Shown here piece after piece: positions 23,501 to 32,661 of a stretch of DNA of 64,000 nucleotides; position 1 is the first letter of the stretch, and each line of letters opens with the position of its first letter. The stretch lies in contig ML769451.1 in assembly GCA_009733575.1 (NCBI GenBank), positions 62,001 through 126,000 on the forward strand, read 5' to 3'. The stretch is from Gymnopus androsaceus JB14. Lineage: Eukaryota; Basidiomycota; Agaricomycetes; Agaricales; Omphalotaceae. The notes under the pieces were generated by a model that did not search any database, was not told the origin of the DNA, and was given only the letters and a program-made list of their open reading frames with translations. Both the position numbers and the translations under genes were made by a program.

Positions 23501-24082
23501 GTATGGCTGGAGTCTCTCCTCCAAGGTTTTCCTCTTCTGCTGTACCCCTCCCTGTCGGAGCCTCTCCTCCAGGGTTTCCTTCTTCTGCTCTCCCCCTGCC
23601 GGCAGCATCCTGTTGCTCCCTGGGAACAATGGGCGGATCGACTCCAAACCTTCCAGAAGGGTTCTGCTCGGGTCTACCTCCGGCAGGTCTGTTGGGTGCG
23701 ATGAAAGCCAATCCATTAAGGATGTCCCTGAAGGCCGGGAGTCGGGGGAGTTCTCTCCCTTGGGTGAGGTCTCGCCGGGCACCTTCTTGTTCTGCTCGAC
23801 GGGTACGCTTCTCGTAGTCGTCGATGCTCTCGTACCAAGTATTGAGAGCGTCTCCGAGGCTGTGGGCTCCATAGAGATTGAAGCGGTCGAAGATGCTGGT
23901 AAGGTATAGTCGCATGTCGCGACGGCCGATATCTGGGATGATATTCCCTGCGACGACTCGGTCGAAGATAGTCTGAAGACCTTTCGTGGTGACTTGGGTA
24001 ATTTCCGACATTGGCGCTCCAAGAGGAGGGAGCGCAGGGAGGAGCGACGCTCCTTCTCCTGGTTGGGGCTGGTTTCGGACAT
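20585..24082 (-). CDS. DIRS reverse transcriptase / RNase H, with long N-terminal overlap of gag
   Basis: A 1165-codon frame. Its C-terminal half is the enzyme: YSTPVIAVPKPH (fingers), LVLWKSDVSNAFRLLPMHP (motif A, catalytic Asp), FGSSGSPQIWN (motif B), FMDDCFSV (motif C) and an RNase H region with FGDACLEGLAFW and HIPGTQNTMADALSRS. The N-terminal half (24082 to about 22614) lies wholly over the gag frame in another phase. It begins 7 nt downstream of the gag start and is Ser/Thr/Pro/Arg-rich with no domain, so the true RT product may instead begin by frameshifting or internal initiation near 22600. The frame is intact to its TGA at 20585-20587. Confidence 0.82.
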   Translation of the reverse strand: MSETSPNQEKERRSSLRSLLLERQCRKLPKSPRKVFRLSSTESSQGISSQISAVATCDYTLPASSTASISMEPTASETLSILGTRASTTTRSVPVEQNKKVPGETSPKGENSPDSRPSGTSLMDWLSSHPTDLPEVDPSRTLLEGLESIRPLFPGSNRMLPAGGEQKKETLEERLRQGGVQQKRKTLEERLQPYPLGELDQTPPTKKMKTMPLNKKLGLRKRRNSTWPSAIGLLQRLSGSPSSHRGTSLSVEKSRITNVTSMEPSTAWREEEECLSGLGNCGNQYSETSTSTSGKSLRSSWTSIAKIRCEPPPTNSPRLSQELPSLNQPPPKPSQTESPGSKPGMPIRRQSVLFSQTVGTNSKHTSFTFSDTSTTSQDTSNRISFDTIKPSASSSVLGGTSSLTTSTPTPKSLASETGTSSPVEWPPANLNLLPRVNLANKALGRATEPKKYAKSSTVGNAMAARGNTSVRSAVKRGMERTSASKEARSEQGPTEPTASCLPLTSFWKAAVEYEGIENADEGEDEEGERTGAVGQVTRPDLPKFRRGFGFRKDEKPIGSRTAQFTLHDDPLPRPAPDEYEGPAWVTIQRNPHLFRVDTPISTDRLEALLKTHPNRPFVQSVLVGLRDGFWPWASTRPRDKFPTTWDNSWAPLPSTKERDFINEQCELEAALGRHSPAFGPDLLEGMYSTPVIAVPKPHSEDLRLVAHQSAGKYCQNNMVDKSQTKGNRLDSLIVFLPLLLAFSKQNPGKRLVLWKSDVSNAFRLLPMHPLWQVKQVVTTGMPTRAENEQGTSDKSTKRRFVDWRACFGSSGSPQIWNSVMGLVVWIAIYIYCIALLCCFMDDCFSVGLDGDMEMYEPYGLLLPREQVKLLRLWDFLGIPHKQSKQVWGATLTIIGLEVDTNELTVTLPADSKEELVAQVMKFAGSRRRTLQEWQQLTGWINWSLNVFPLLRPALANVYEKMKGKSVQPAQIFVNKAVEDDLTWFAKHVEASSGVLLFANSDWDPLMEFDLVVFGDACLEGLAFWVPEHCLGFAGETDSSSAMAPFIFYWEAITVLAALRWLVSSEDHRGTAEQPFRFTFRSDSSNTVDMFQPLRALPNYNPILIVVVDILIDSHIDLRIVHIPGTQNTMADALSRSDFRTARLLQPGIIIHNLETPRLTLGEIKK

Positions 24083-24089
24083 TAGTCAT
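22614..24089 (-). pseudogene. DIRS gag-like ORF with zinc knuckle, one in-frame stop
   Basis: A gag-like nucleocapsid protein of about 490 codons. The first part (24089-23484) reads MTNVRNQPQPGEG and includes DRFNLYGAHSLGDALNTWYES; the second part (to 22614) ends in a Cys-rich module with CSECGEKGHGANKC, a CCHC zinc knuckle preceded by CKKFNRGECDGC, typical of DIRS gag in basidiomycetes. Both parts are in the same phase and are separated only by a TGA at 23484-23486, where one base change from CGA or GGA would restore reading. So this copy of the element is probably defective, or the stop is recoded. The whole ORF is overlapped by the alternative frame of ORF2. Confidence 0.75.
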
Positions 24090-24326
24090 GGAAGAAATTT
24101 TCTTTCAGTTGATTCGATAGATGGCACAAGGTGCTTATACAATGACGAGCGATCTAACTAGTACAATCGGTGAGGAGAAGAAAAAGAGAGAGAAAATAGA
24201 AAGTGTAAGTAGAGTAGAAAAATGAGGAAGAGAAATAATACAACTATACCTAGTACGATCGGTGAGGAGAAGAAAAAGAGAGGTGGGTACTAGGTAGGGG
24301 ACTCGTAGTAAATATATCTACAGACT

Positions 24327-25884
24327 TCCCACAATCACGATTCCTCAAAATAATTCACATTCACAGTCCCTGCCAGTTTCGCCAACTACGCGTTCATCCC
24401 CTACGCGCACTCCCAAACGGTACTAGTTCATGGAAGGGCAGAGAAGGTCGCCGTTCAACGTCAACAAACTGGAGAAAGGCATTTGCGCTCGGAGGCAATC
24501 GATCCAAGAGTCCGAAGAGTGCGCATTCCGGAGAAATCGAAGGCTGGTGGGAAGATCGGACGATCCAGTACATGCCTTGAATGCCTGCGCTCCTGCCATG
24601 CAGGACCTATGGAAAGATCCCTGTGTACGTCAAAGACTCGAAGAAAAAAGGCTGAGACTGGAAGAAAGCGCTGGATTGTACGTTCGTCGTCCTCACTGCG
24701 GTGACGCCGCTAATGGTTCCATATTCTAGTTATTTGAACGAGATACCCTCGCATTTACAGCCAAGAAATACATCCCAACCGATGGTATGTATATCCTCGG
24801 CTGCATTTTTTGTACTAATGTTTCGATAGCTGATGTTCTCAAAGCGAGGCTAAAGACAATCGAGTCATCGAGCATTCGTTTCACATCTCTTCTGGCACAA
24901 ACGCGGGTGTACAATGGAAAATTACGATGTTGTGGGAGCTCGGAACCAACGACAACGCCTGGGCGCCCTATTTTGAAAGTAAGTGGATTGAGAGTTATAT
25001 GATTTACGCTAACACCGATGTCAACAGATGGGAGCGCAGTTTTCCCGTCTCCGCAATCTGTCCGCGGGCTCAGGAATTATATGTCTTACTCCAACTTTAA
25101 TAGTGAACGCCTCATATTTTTGGCTCCGATATCAGCTTTGACCAAGTGTTGACGGAAGTAAGTGGAGCGAGGAGATAGATGGACTTGTATTTCTTCTAAC
25201 TTTCTTGCTCTCCTAGGACCACCGTGTCAACAGGCTTAGAAGACTCTCTTTTGCTCTGGAAGGGAGTAAACTTCAAATAAACTTTTTGGCCAATGTGAAT
25301 ATTGCTGCTATTCTTGAACGTAAGCTTCCAGCTTTTTCCCTGTCATGGCCTTTACTGATGGAAATTATTCCAGAAATGTGACCTTTTACAGGTATGTTGT
25401 TCTCGTCTGTCCCAGTCCTTGTACCCGCGACATAGAATCATTCTGACTTGTTTATACACAGGATAACTAGATGCCGGTGTCGGTTAACCACCACATGGTG
25501 TCATATGGGGACAGGCCCAACGATTACGACTCTGGTATCAAAATGTATGTCAATCCTTGGTGTTCTCTTCCTAATGATACCTAATATAGAATATCTTCTC
25601 ATATAGACTTCGCAACAAGTTTGGCGCTATTCACCAATCTGTTACGCCTAACAAAGAGCGGGAGCCTTATACAGTAAGAACCCTGGCCCTTTTCCTTGCT
25701 TACCGCTAATCAGAATATTCTCCTCTTCAGTTCATTTGACAGCTGTTACTTGATACAAGTCGTACGGTGACTATCATTGCTGATGTATCTCATCCATCTA
25801 TGTCGGCTTTTGAAGCTTAATCTTTCCTTGAAGTACGGGGATATCATTATTAGAGGGAACCTCCGATCCCTCAGATTAGTATAA
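24327..25884 (+). pseudogene. G-protein alpha subunit, copy 2, 5' truncated and indel-ridden
   Basis: Begins at the DIRS border inside the large G-alpha exon, at the point matching 16441 in copy 1, so the start codon, P-loop exon and exon 2 are missing. The rest follows the other copies to the stop at 25882-25884, but with a one-base gain or loss about every 10-30 bases, often in short homopolymers: an extra A in the CCCAA run, an extra A in GAGAGG, a lost C in ACGCCCGC, GAAAGT for GAAGGT at a donor. Exons and introns are hit alike. No protein can be made from it as written; an uncorrected long-read consensus is the likeliest cause of the small indels. Confidence 0.75.
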
Positions 25885-26456
25885 CCACCTTCTAAGGATT
25901 CTCGATTATATCTTCTCTATTTTATTAAGTGTATATATATATGCTTCCTCTTCATTATGAACCATCGCCAAACCATATATATTTGTTGTTGTTCTAATAT
26001 CTGCCAAATCTCTTTCCATTATACTGCTATCTGTATTCATTTGTCGTACGGATCTTCTCTTCAATATGTGCCTTTTCAATTGCATCACTGTATGTAACTT
26101 ACCTCCAATAGTCGAGTCCTTATGTCATATTTCAAATCGTTTTTCGTTGTTTCATAGTTTAGATATGTTACAGATATACATCCTCCATATGCCAGGCCTC
26201 AACCAATTAAAATACGGGATATGTAGATGGTTTGAGTATTGCCAGCTTTGACGTGAACGTGGAACGTGAGCTGATTTTGCTCCGCGTTGGTCAGTTCCGC
26301 ATTGCACATGTCGATAGTTAGGGCAGTCCTCTTTCGCTCTAGACTTCACAAGACTCCATTATTGCGCCAGCGCCATACACTTTACTCATCAAAGGAAGCA
26401 TTCCACTCACCCTTCACTTGACCGTAGTTTTCGACTTCCGTGCGCTGTTGAAATCG
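25885..26456. other. AT-rich intergenic spacer (copy 2)
   Basis: Counterpart of 18003-18566, with the same AT-rich run and additional small indels. No gene recognised. Confidence 0.4.
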
Positions 26457-26983
26457 ATGACAACGCGGGGACAATCTAATTTACTTTACCAGATGCACCT
26501 GGTGCGATTTTGGACCTTACTCTCAGGTATCACAACGTCGGGGATCTTCTGTTTATCTGGATGCATCCCATCGGACCTACTAGCCGGTCAAGTTGTCGAA
26601 GGGAATCGAAGAGCAGGCAACGCAAAGCCCTTGGGAAGAACTTGCAATACTGTCGTTAAAGGCTGTGGATCAGATTATTGGGAAAGGTTGCTGGAAAAAC
26701 TTACTGCAAGTCAAGCTACATCTTATGCCAAGATGTTAATAATCTTTACCGACTGTTTTTCAGGTCTTTTTGAAAGACATGAAATGACTTTGATTACCGT
26801 TAACGGCATCTACGCCGCTGGCGTTTTGGTTCTCACAAAACCTGGCTCGACTCTGCGGTCGAAGGTTTCCCGCTCTTCCGAAAGATCGTTCTTGTCACGG
26901 AGGCTTGGAATGCAACTCGCAAGGTCTATGTCTAGGAATTCCGATATACATTGCCGGGTTGTCACCTATCGACTCTAGTTTGA
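26457..26983 (+). pseudogene. RidA/YjgF family protein, copy 2, heavily frameshifted
   Basis: Homologous to 32165-32661 throughout, including the landmark bases around the GC-AG intron and the GTCTTTTTG acceptor exon, but broken by numerous one-base insertions and deletions. Shares substitutions with copy 1 (for example in the CIPIDP region and an ATGAAATGACT string), showing common descent with it, plus many private indels. No usable frame. Confidence 0.7.
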
Positions 26984-27596
26984 CAATAAAAAGGGTTCAA
27001 TCTCATTTGCCTTGAAAATGCCAAAACGTACACGCCGGAATAGATTTAGAGCGAATGCTGGCATGGCTCTAATGTACTATGTATAATGCTGGTATTTCAA
27101 TTGTTCTCAAAAAACAAGGTAGGAAGAATCATCAAACGCCCGCATTAAGTTCGAGCTTCGCGGCGTCGATTTGACGTATAGCTTGCTGTCCAAATGCCGC
27201 CCCGAGGCCCGCACGCAAAAATCGATTAATGTAACACTTAAATCCCACTAAGTCCGGCCAGGCTTAGAAATTAGAATACTTACAATAAACACTAGATTTT
27301 TTTTTTCCCAAAAATTATTTATGAATCATGTATGTGTCACACGAGTCTCTCTTAGCGTTATGTATTCTGTCCGACCCAATCGTTCAGTGTCGAACCGTTG
27401 TACAGGTGTTTAGCCAGCCTACAACCGACCCAAATGGCCGTTTTTTTTCGTGTTTGACAAAAAGGTACTGGGAGGTACGTATCAAGAAAAGGGATAGGAG
27501 TCCAAGGTGAAACCGAAAACCTAGGCCAAACTACAGGGGAGGAGAACTGAGAGACAATCTCGTATCGAAGGGTGGGCAACGACCGAGCGATCTTAA
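26984..27596. other. tail of copy 2 and junction with copy 3
   Basis: The first part is the post-RidA tail shared with copy 1, with extra indels and T-runs (27298-27306). From about 27525 to 27596 the sequence is unique to this junction. No gene recognised. Confidence 0.4.
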
Positions 27597-27936
27597 CAAT
27601 GTCCGTCTCAACAAACGGCAGTACCTTCTCGTACATCTTCCTCGCAGCATCATGATCGAACCGTAATATCCGGTCGTTGAATCTGTAATCCGTATTCAGC
27701 ACCTGGTCCGTGGCTGCAAGCCCGTAGTGAACCTTCGCAGGCTGCCAGCCTTTTCCGTCTTCCAATTCGGTGGATTCCGCAAGGTCTATGAGTTCTTCAC
27801 ATTCTTCCGGAGTGAAGAGTTCATCTATGGCGAGAGCATAAGAGTCTGAATACCACTTTGCAAGTGGTGTAGAAGCAAAGTCGATGTAGGAAACCGAGGG
27901 CTGGGGATGGGCAGATGGTGGTTTGGGTGTGGACAT
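27358..27936 (-). pseudogene. prolyl 4-hydroxylase-like, copy 3, truncated chimera
   Basis: From the start at 27936 it matches copy 1 (MSTPKPPSAHPQPS through LPFVETDI), then homology stops at 27597 and the frame continues through unrelated junction and tail DNA to a stop at 27358. The catalytic half, with the HxD, distal His and 2OG-binding Lys, is missing, so it cannot be an active dioxygenase. It marks the left breakpoint of copy 3. Confidence 0.8.
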
Positions 27937-29138
27937 TAATAATAGTGCTGTGCGGATTGAAGGCTGTAGCGTGTCAATTGAGTCGCAGTGTATAATCAGT
28001 AGTTGTATTCCGACGGTTTCTAAACATGGAGGTTTTGGCGGGAGACAATCCAATCCGATTATATGCGAAGGAATCTACACACAACCAACCTGCAACGAAT
28101 CTATCTATTAATCTCTGTCCTTTTCAGAACGAAACAACGAAACTGAATGCATTCACCGAGTGAAGGAGACCTCCAGAAAACGAAAGCTTTGAACGTTTAT
28201 GCAGTACGCGTTGTACTGTTTTTCGGTTCATTGTTGCTTTTTGGATTCAAGTTCCGAGCCGTTGGCTGCAAAATGCCTTTTCCATGATTATAAGCCTACA
28301 GAAAGATAATCATCCAGCTTCGAGGTCAAAGCTGGACATTGCAGATCACAACATGGCTGATACAGCCCAGCTGAAGGCTGCTGTCGAGATGGCACGTCAG
28401 CAGGAATACAGCTCAGCTGTATATTGGCAGATAGTCAAGTGTGCGTCAACCAGCTGTAGAGATATCAAGCTGCACGAATATACACCATAGAATATAGGAG
28501 ACGCAATCTAGCCCTGTTGAGCTGGAATACTTCATCAGGGAGCACACGGGACAAGAGGTAGACCCAGTGGCAGACACCGATGGAAATACTTCCAAAATCC
28601 GACAGCGGTGCTTTCAACGACCATGGGCAGTGTGGTTCACTGTTCGACACAAAAGCTTGCACAAATCATGGGTCTGGCCGCGTTCGTTGTCCTGGATTCT
28701 ACTCGAGCGACCATGCGATTTTGACAGAAAATCGTAGCAACAAAGTCGCGTCGACGCAACTACGATTAAAAAGGATGTGCGAAACCGACAAATGAAGACG
28801 CGAACGGAAAGCATCCTATATGAATCCTGGATTGCCCCTGGCTGCAGTTGCGGTCCCTTGAAGCAAAACGCAAATCACAGACTCGGGAATACTGCATTTA
28901 CTGAGATGAGATGATTTTGGGAGCTCTGAACGCAGCGTGAGGTTCGCCAACGTCCAAGTCCAGAACGGCAGCTGGTCGCTAAGACGATCATTTTCTTCTG
29001 ATTTCATCTTTCTGCATTTGGACTTCACGTGCGCGTGCGTGGAAGCTTCTCCATATTGCCGTCACTTAAGTCTAGTTGCCTTTCAAGGTTTCTGCCAATC
29101 CCTCCCTAACCTTCATTCAACAAACTCGCTGCATAGCT
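27937..29138. other. intergenic region within duplicated segment (copy 3)
   Basis: Counterpart of 14293-15536, slightly shorter because of small deletions near 28070-28115. It serves as the G-alpha upstream region. No gene recognised. Confidence 0.4.
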
Positions 29139-31603
29139 ATGGTCAGAAGCAGCAAGGACTTCGGCCGCCTTCGATCGGACTCTGATCCTCTCGCCCGCGT
29201 GCTTCTTCCTCCGCCAAACGAAAGTCCAGAGGAAAGAGAACTACGAATAGCCCGCGAGAATGACGCCAAAAAGATCAGCGATGGAATTGACGAAATGATC
29301 AGGCAAGAAAGGATAGAGCGTAAGAAGTCGCGCGCCGAGGTTAACGTGCTTCTTTTGGGTCAGTCGGAAAGTGGGAAGAGCACAACTTTGAAGCGTAAGT
29401 TGCGCGTTTACTACGGTCTTTTTCGTCGAAAAATCCACTAGCTTGCTTGAGGAAGGTGGGTATAAAATTCATCTCGCAAAAATACGTGGAACTGACTACG
29501 TCTTAGCCTCCGGGATGTATTCCCTCGACGCTTTTTCACTCTCCGTTCTAGGTTGCGACGACCGCTCTTTCGCTGACCATTTTCCTCAACAGAATTCCAG
29601 CTGCTTCACACACCGTCTGCATTTCACGCGGAACGTATTGCGTGGAGAGCAGTAATCTATCTAAATCTAGTGCGATCAGTGAGACGGTATGGGCACTAAT
29701 CCCCGGTCCCTGCATTTATCTTAACCTCGCGGCTTGAATTCCAGAATCCTCGACGCCTTGTCACCGGAAGCAGACGCTGATGACCATGAAGACGAAACTG
29801 CTGAGGACGCGGCCAGTGTAATCATATCTTCCAATGGCCGTCCACCCTCCGCGATATCAGGCACCAAAGTGCCCAACTACGATATGTACCGTCAACGTCT
29901 AGAACCACTCGTACAGTTGGAGGAGAGATTGACCCGTCTTCTTACTGCACCCGACGAAGACGAGCCAACGCATCTCCCTCTTTCATGGCAAGATCACGGA
30001 TCAACCAATGGTTCTTTCACCAAATCGAATGGTCGACCAACTCCCACAATCACGATTCCTCAAAATAATTTACATTCACAGTCCCTGCCAGTTTCGCCAA
30101 CTACGCGTTCATCCCCTACGCGCACTCCCAACGGTACTAGTTCATGGAAGGGCAGAGAGGTCGCCGTTCACACGTCAACAAACTGGAGAAAGGCATTTGC
30201 GCTCGGAGGCAATCGATCCAAGAGTCCGAAGAGTGCGCATTCCGGAGAAATCGAAGGCTGGTGGGAAGATCCGGACGATCCAGTACATGCCTTGAATGCC
30301 TGCGCTCCTGCCATGCAGGACCTATGGAAAGATCCCTGTGTACGTCAAAGACTCGAAGAAAAAAGGCTGAGACTGGAAGAAAGCGCTGGATTGTACGTTC
30401 GTCGTCCTCACTGCGGTGACGCCCGCTAATGGTCCATATTCTAGTTATTTGAACGAGATACCTCGCATTACAGCCAAGAAATACATCCCAACCGATGGTA
30501 TGTATTATCCTCGCTGACATTTTTTTTGTACTAATGTTTCCGATAGCTGATGTTCTCAAAGCGAGGCTAAAGACAATCGGAGTCATCGAGCATTCGTTTC
30601 ACATCTCTTCTGGCACCAACCGGGGTGTACAATGGAAAATTTACGATGTTGGTGGAGCTCGGAACCAACGACACGCCTGGGCGCCCTATTTTGAAGGTAA
30701 GTGGATTGAGAGTTATATGATTTACGCTAACACCGATGTCAACAGATGGTGAGCGCAGTTTTCCCGTCTCCGCAATCTGTCCGCGGGCTCAGGGAATTAT
30801 ATGTCTTACTCCAACTTTTAATAGTGAACGCCATCATATTTTTGGCTCCGATATCAGCTTTTGACCAAGTGTTGACGGAAGTAAGTGGAGCGAGGAGATA
30901 GATGAATTGTATTTCTTCTAACTTTCTTGCTCTCCTAGGACCACCGTGTCAACAGGCTAGAAGACTCTCTTTTGCTCTGGAAGGGAGTAACTTCAAATAA
31001 ACTTTTGGCCAATGTGAATATTGTGCTATTCTTGAACGTAAGCTTCAGCTTTTTCCTGTCATGGCCTTTACTGATGGAAATTATTCCAGAAATGTGACCT
31101 TTTACAGGTATGTTGTTCTCGTTCTGTCCCAGTCCTTGTACCCGCGACATAGAATCATTCTGACTTGTTTATACATAGGATAAGCTAGATGCCGGTGTCC
31201 GGTTAAACCACCACATGGTGTCATATGGGGACAGGCCCAACGATTACGACTCTGTATCAAAATGTATGTCAATCCTTGTGTTTTCTCTTCCTAATGATAC
31301 CTAATATAGAATATCTTCTATATAGACTTTCGCAACAAGTTTGGCGCTATTCACCAATCTGTTACGCCTAACAAAGAGCGGGAGCTATACAGTAAGAACC
31401 CTGGGCCCTTTTCTTGCTTACCGCTAATTCAGAATATTCTCTCTTCCAGTTCATTTGACAGCTGTTACTGATACAAGTCGTACGGTGACTATCATTGCTG
31501 ATGGTATGTCTCATCCATCTATGTCGCTTTTGAAGCTTAATCTTTCCTTGAAGTACGGGATATCATTATTAGAGGGAACCTCCGATCCCTCAGATTAGTA
31601 TAA
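29139..31603 (+). CDS. heterotrimeric G-protein alpha subunit, intact copy (13 exons, 543 aa)
   Basis: GTP-binding alpha subunit for receptor signalling at the plasma membrane. I joined 13 exons into one frame of 544 codons including stop: 29139-29394, 29593-29686, 29745-30392, 30445-30497, 30547-30696, 30746-30748, 30825-30880, 30939-31037, 31090-31107, 31179-31263, 31326-31391, 31450-31503, 31554-31603. Motifs: P-loop GQSESGKST (about 74-82), helical-domain start FQLLHTPSAFHAERIAWRAV, switch I ARLKTIGV (R357, T360), switch II DVGGARNQR (384-392), NKCD (453-456), TAVTDT (513-518). The catalytic Gln of DVGGQ is Ala388. The protein starts MVRSS, so there is no Gly2 for myristoylation. Exon 3 holds a low-complexity insert of about 100 residues in the helical domain. 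The C-terminus is RGNLRSLRLV. It belongs to the expanded, divergent mushroom G-alpha group rather than the canonical ones. Confidence 0.9.
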
Positions 31604-32164
31604 CCACCTTCTAAGATTCTCGATTATATCTTCTCTATTTTATTAAGTGTATATATATATGCTTCCTCTTCATTATGAACCATCGCAAACCATATATCTT
31701 TGTTGTTGTTCTAATATCTGCAAATCTCTTTCCATTATACTGGCTATCTGTATCATTTGTCGTACGGGATCTTTCTTTCAATATGTGCCTTTTCCATTGC
31801 ATCACTGTATGTAACTTACCTCCAATAAGTCGAGTCCTTCTGTCATACTTTCAAATCGTTTTCGTGTTTCATTAGTTTAGTATGTACAGTATACATCTCC
31901 ATATGCCAGCTTCAACCAATAAAATAACGCGATATGTAGATGGTTTAGTATTGCCAGCTTTGACCGGTGACACGTGGAACGTGAGCTGATTTTGCTCGCG
32001 TGGTTCAGTTCCGCTTGCATGTCGATACGTAGGGCAGTCTCTTTCGCTCTAGCTTCCAAGACTCCATATTGCCGCCAGCGCATACACTTTACTCATCAAA
32101 GAATGCATTCCACTCACCCTTCATTGACCGTAGTTTCGACTTCCGGTGCGCTTGTTGGAAATCG
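31604..32164. other. AT-rich intergenic spacer (copy 3)
   Basis: Spacer between G-alpha and RidA, same as 18003-18566, with a TA run near 31650-31660. No gene recognised; it should contain the RidA promoter. Confidence 0.4.
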
Positions 32165-32661
32165 ATGGAACGACGGGACGAATCTAATTTATTACCAGAT
32201 GCACCTGGTGCGATTGGACCTTACTCTCAGGCTATCAAAGTCGGGGATCTTCTGTTTGTGTCTGGATGCATCCCCATTGACCCTGCTAGCGGTCAAGTTG
32301 TCGAAGGGATCGAAGAGCAGGCAACGCAAGCCCTGAAGAACTTGCATACTGTCGTTAAAGCTGGTGGATCAGATATGGGAAAGGTTGTGAAAACTACGGC
32401 AAGTCAAGCTTTATTTACATCTTATGCCCAAGATGTTTAATCTTAACCGATGTTTCTCAGGTCTTTTTGAAAGACATGAACGACTTTGTTACTGTTAACG
32501 GCATCTACGCAGCTGCGTTTGGTTCTCACAAACCTGCTCGCTCTGCGGTCGAGGTCTCCCGCCTTCCGAAAGATGTTCTTGTCGAGGTTGAATGCATCGC
32601 AAGGTTTGTTTGTCTAGGGACTCAGATGTACATTGCTGCTCACCTGTCGACTCTAGCTTGA
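32165..32661 (+). CDS. RidA/YjgF/YER057c/UK114 family protein, intact copy
   Basis: Members hydrolyse reactive enamine/imine intermediates (2-aminoacrylate and relatives) made by PLP enzymes. Exon 1 (32165-32398) reads [20 protein letters not shown], then [20 protein letters not shown] and [16 protein letters not shown] 62-nt intron (32399-32460) has a GC donor (G|GCAAGT) and joins to [16 protein letters not shown] and [24 protein letters not shown], where the Arg of PARSAV is the conserved substrate-binding Arg. After ECIA, where many family members end, the frame runs on for about 17 residues. Length about 144 residues, slightly over the usual 125-135. The start is the first in-frame ATG before the domain; an upstream exon with a targeting sequence is possible. 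Confidence 0.82.

Larger units (their letters stand above)
19557..24326 (-). mobile_element. DIRS-type tyrosine-recombinase retrotransposon
   Basis: Read on the minus strand the element has gag, then reverse transcriptase/RNase H, then a tyrosine recombinase, the order of DIRS-group retrotransposons, which integrate through a recombinase rather than an integrase. The 5' leader (24090-24326) holds a 33-bp direct repeat at 24158-24190 and 24250-24282 (32 of 33 bases alike, 92 bp apart), which may belong to the terminal repeat system. At the other end the recombinase stop lies only about 15 bp from the border at 19557, and no matching terminal repeat is seen, so the 3' terminus looks truncated. 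No target duplication is visible, as expected for this class. The element lies between duplicated copies 1 and 2, and its right border cuts into the G-alpha coding sequence. Confidence 0.85.
24327..27530. repeat. segmental duplication, copy 2 (partial)
   Basis: Colinear with 16441-19556 of copy 1: second part of G-alpha, spacer, RidA and tail. It shares with copy 1 the post-RidA stretch that copy 3 lacks. Its right edge falls in unique sequence (about 27525-27596) before copy 3 begins. Dense single-base indels run through the whole copy and stop abruptly at its end. Confidence 0.8.

Noticed and set aside
24158..24282. Two 33-bp direct repeats considered as the start of a CRISPR-like or tandem array
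   Set aside because: Only two units, in the leader of a eukaryotic retrotransposon; best seen as part of its terminal repeats.
27358..28053. 231-codon frame as a novel P4H variant
   Set aside because: Its second half is unrelated junction DNA and the catalytic residues are absent; it is a truncated chimera.
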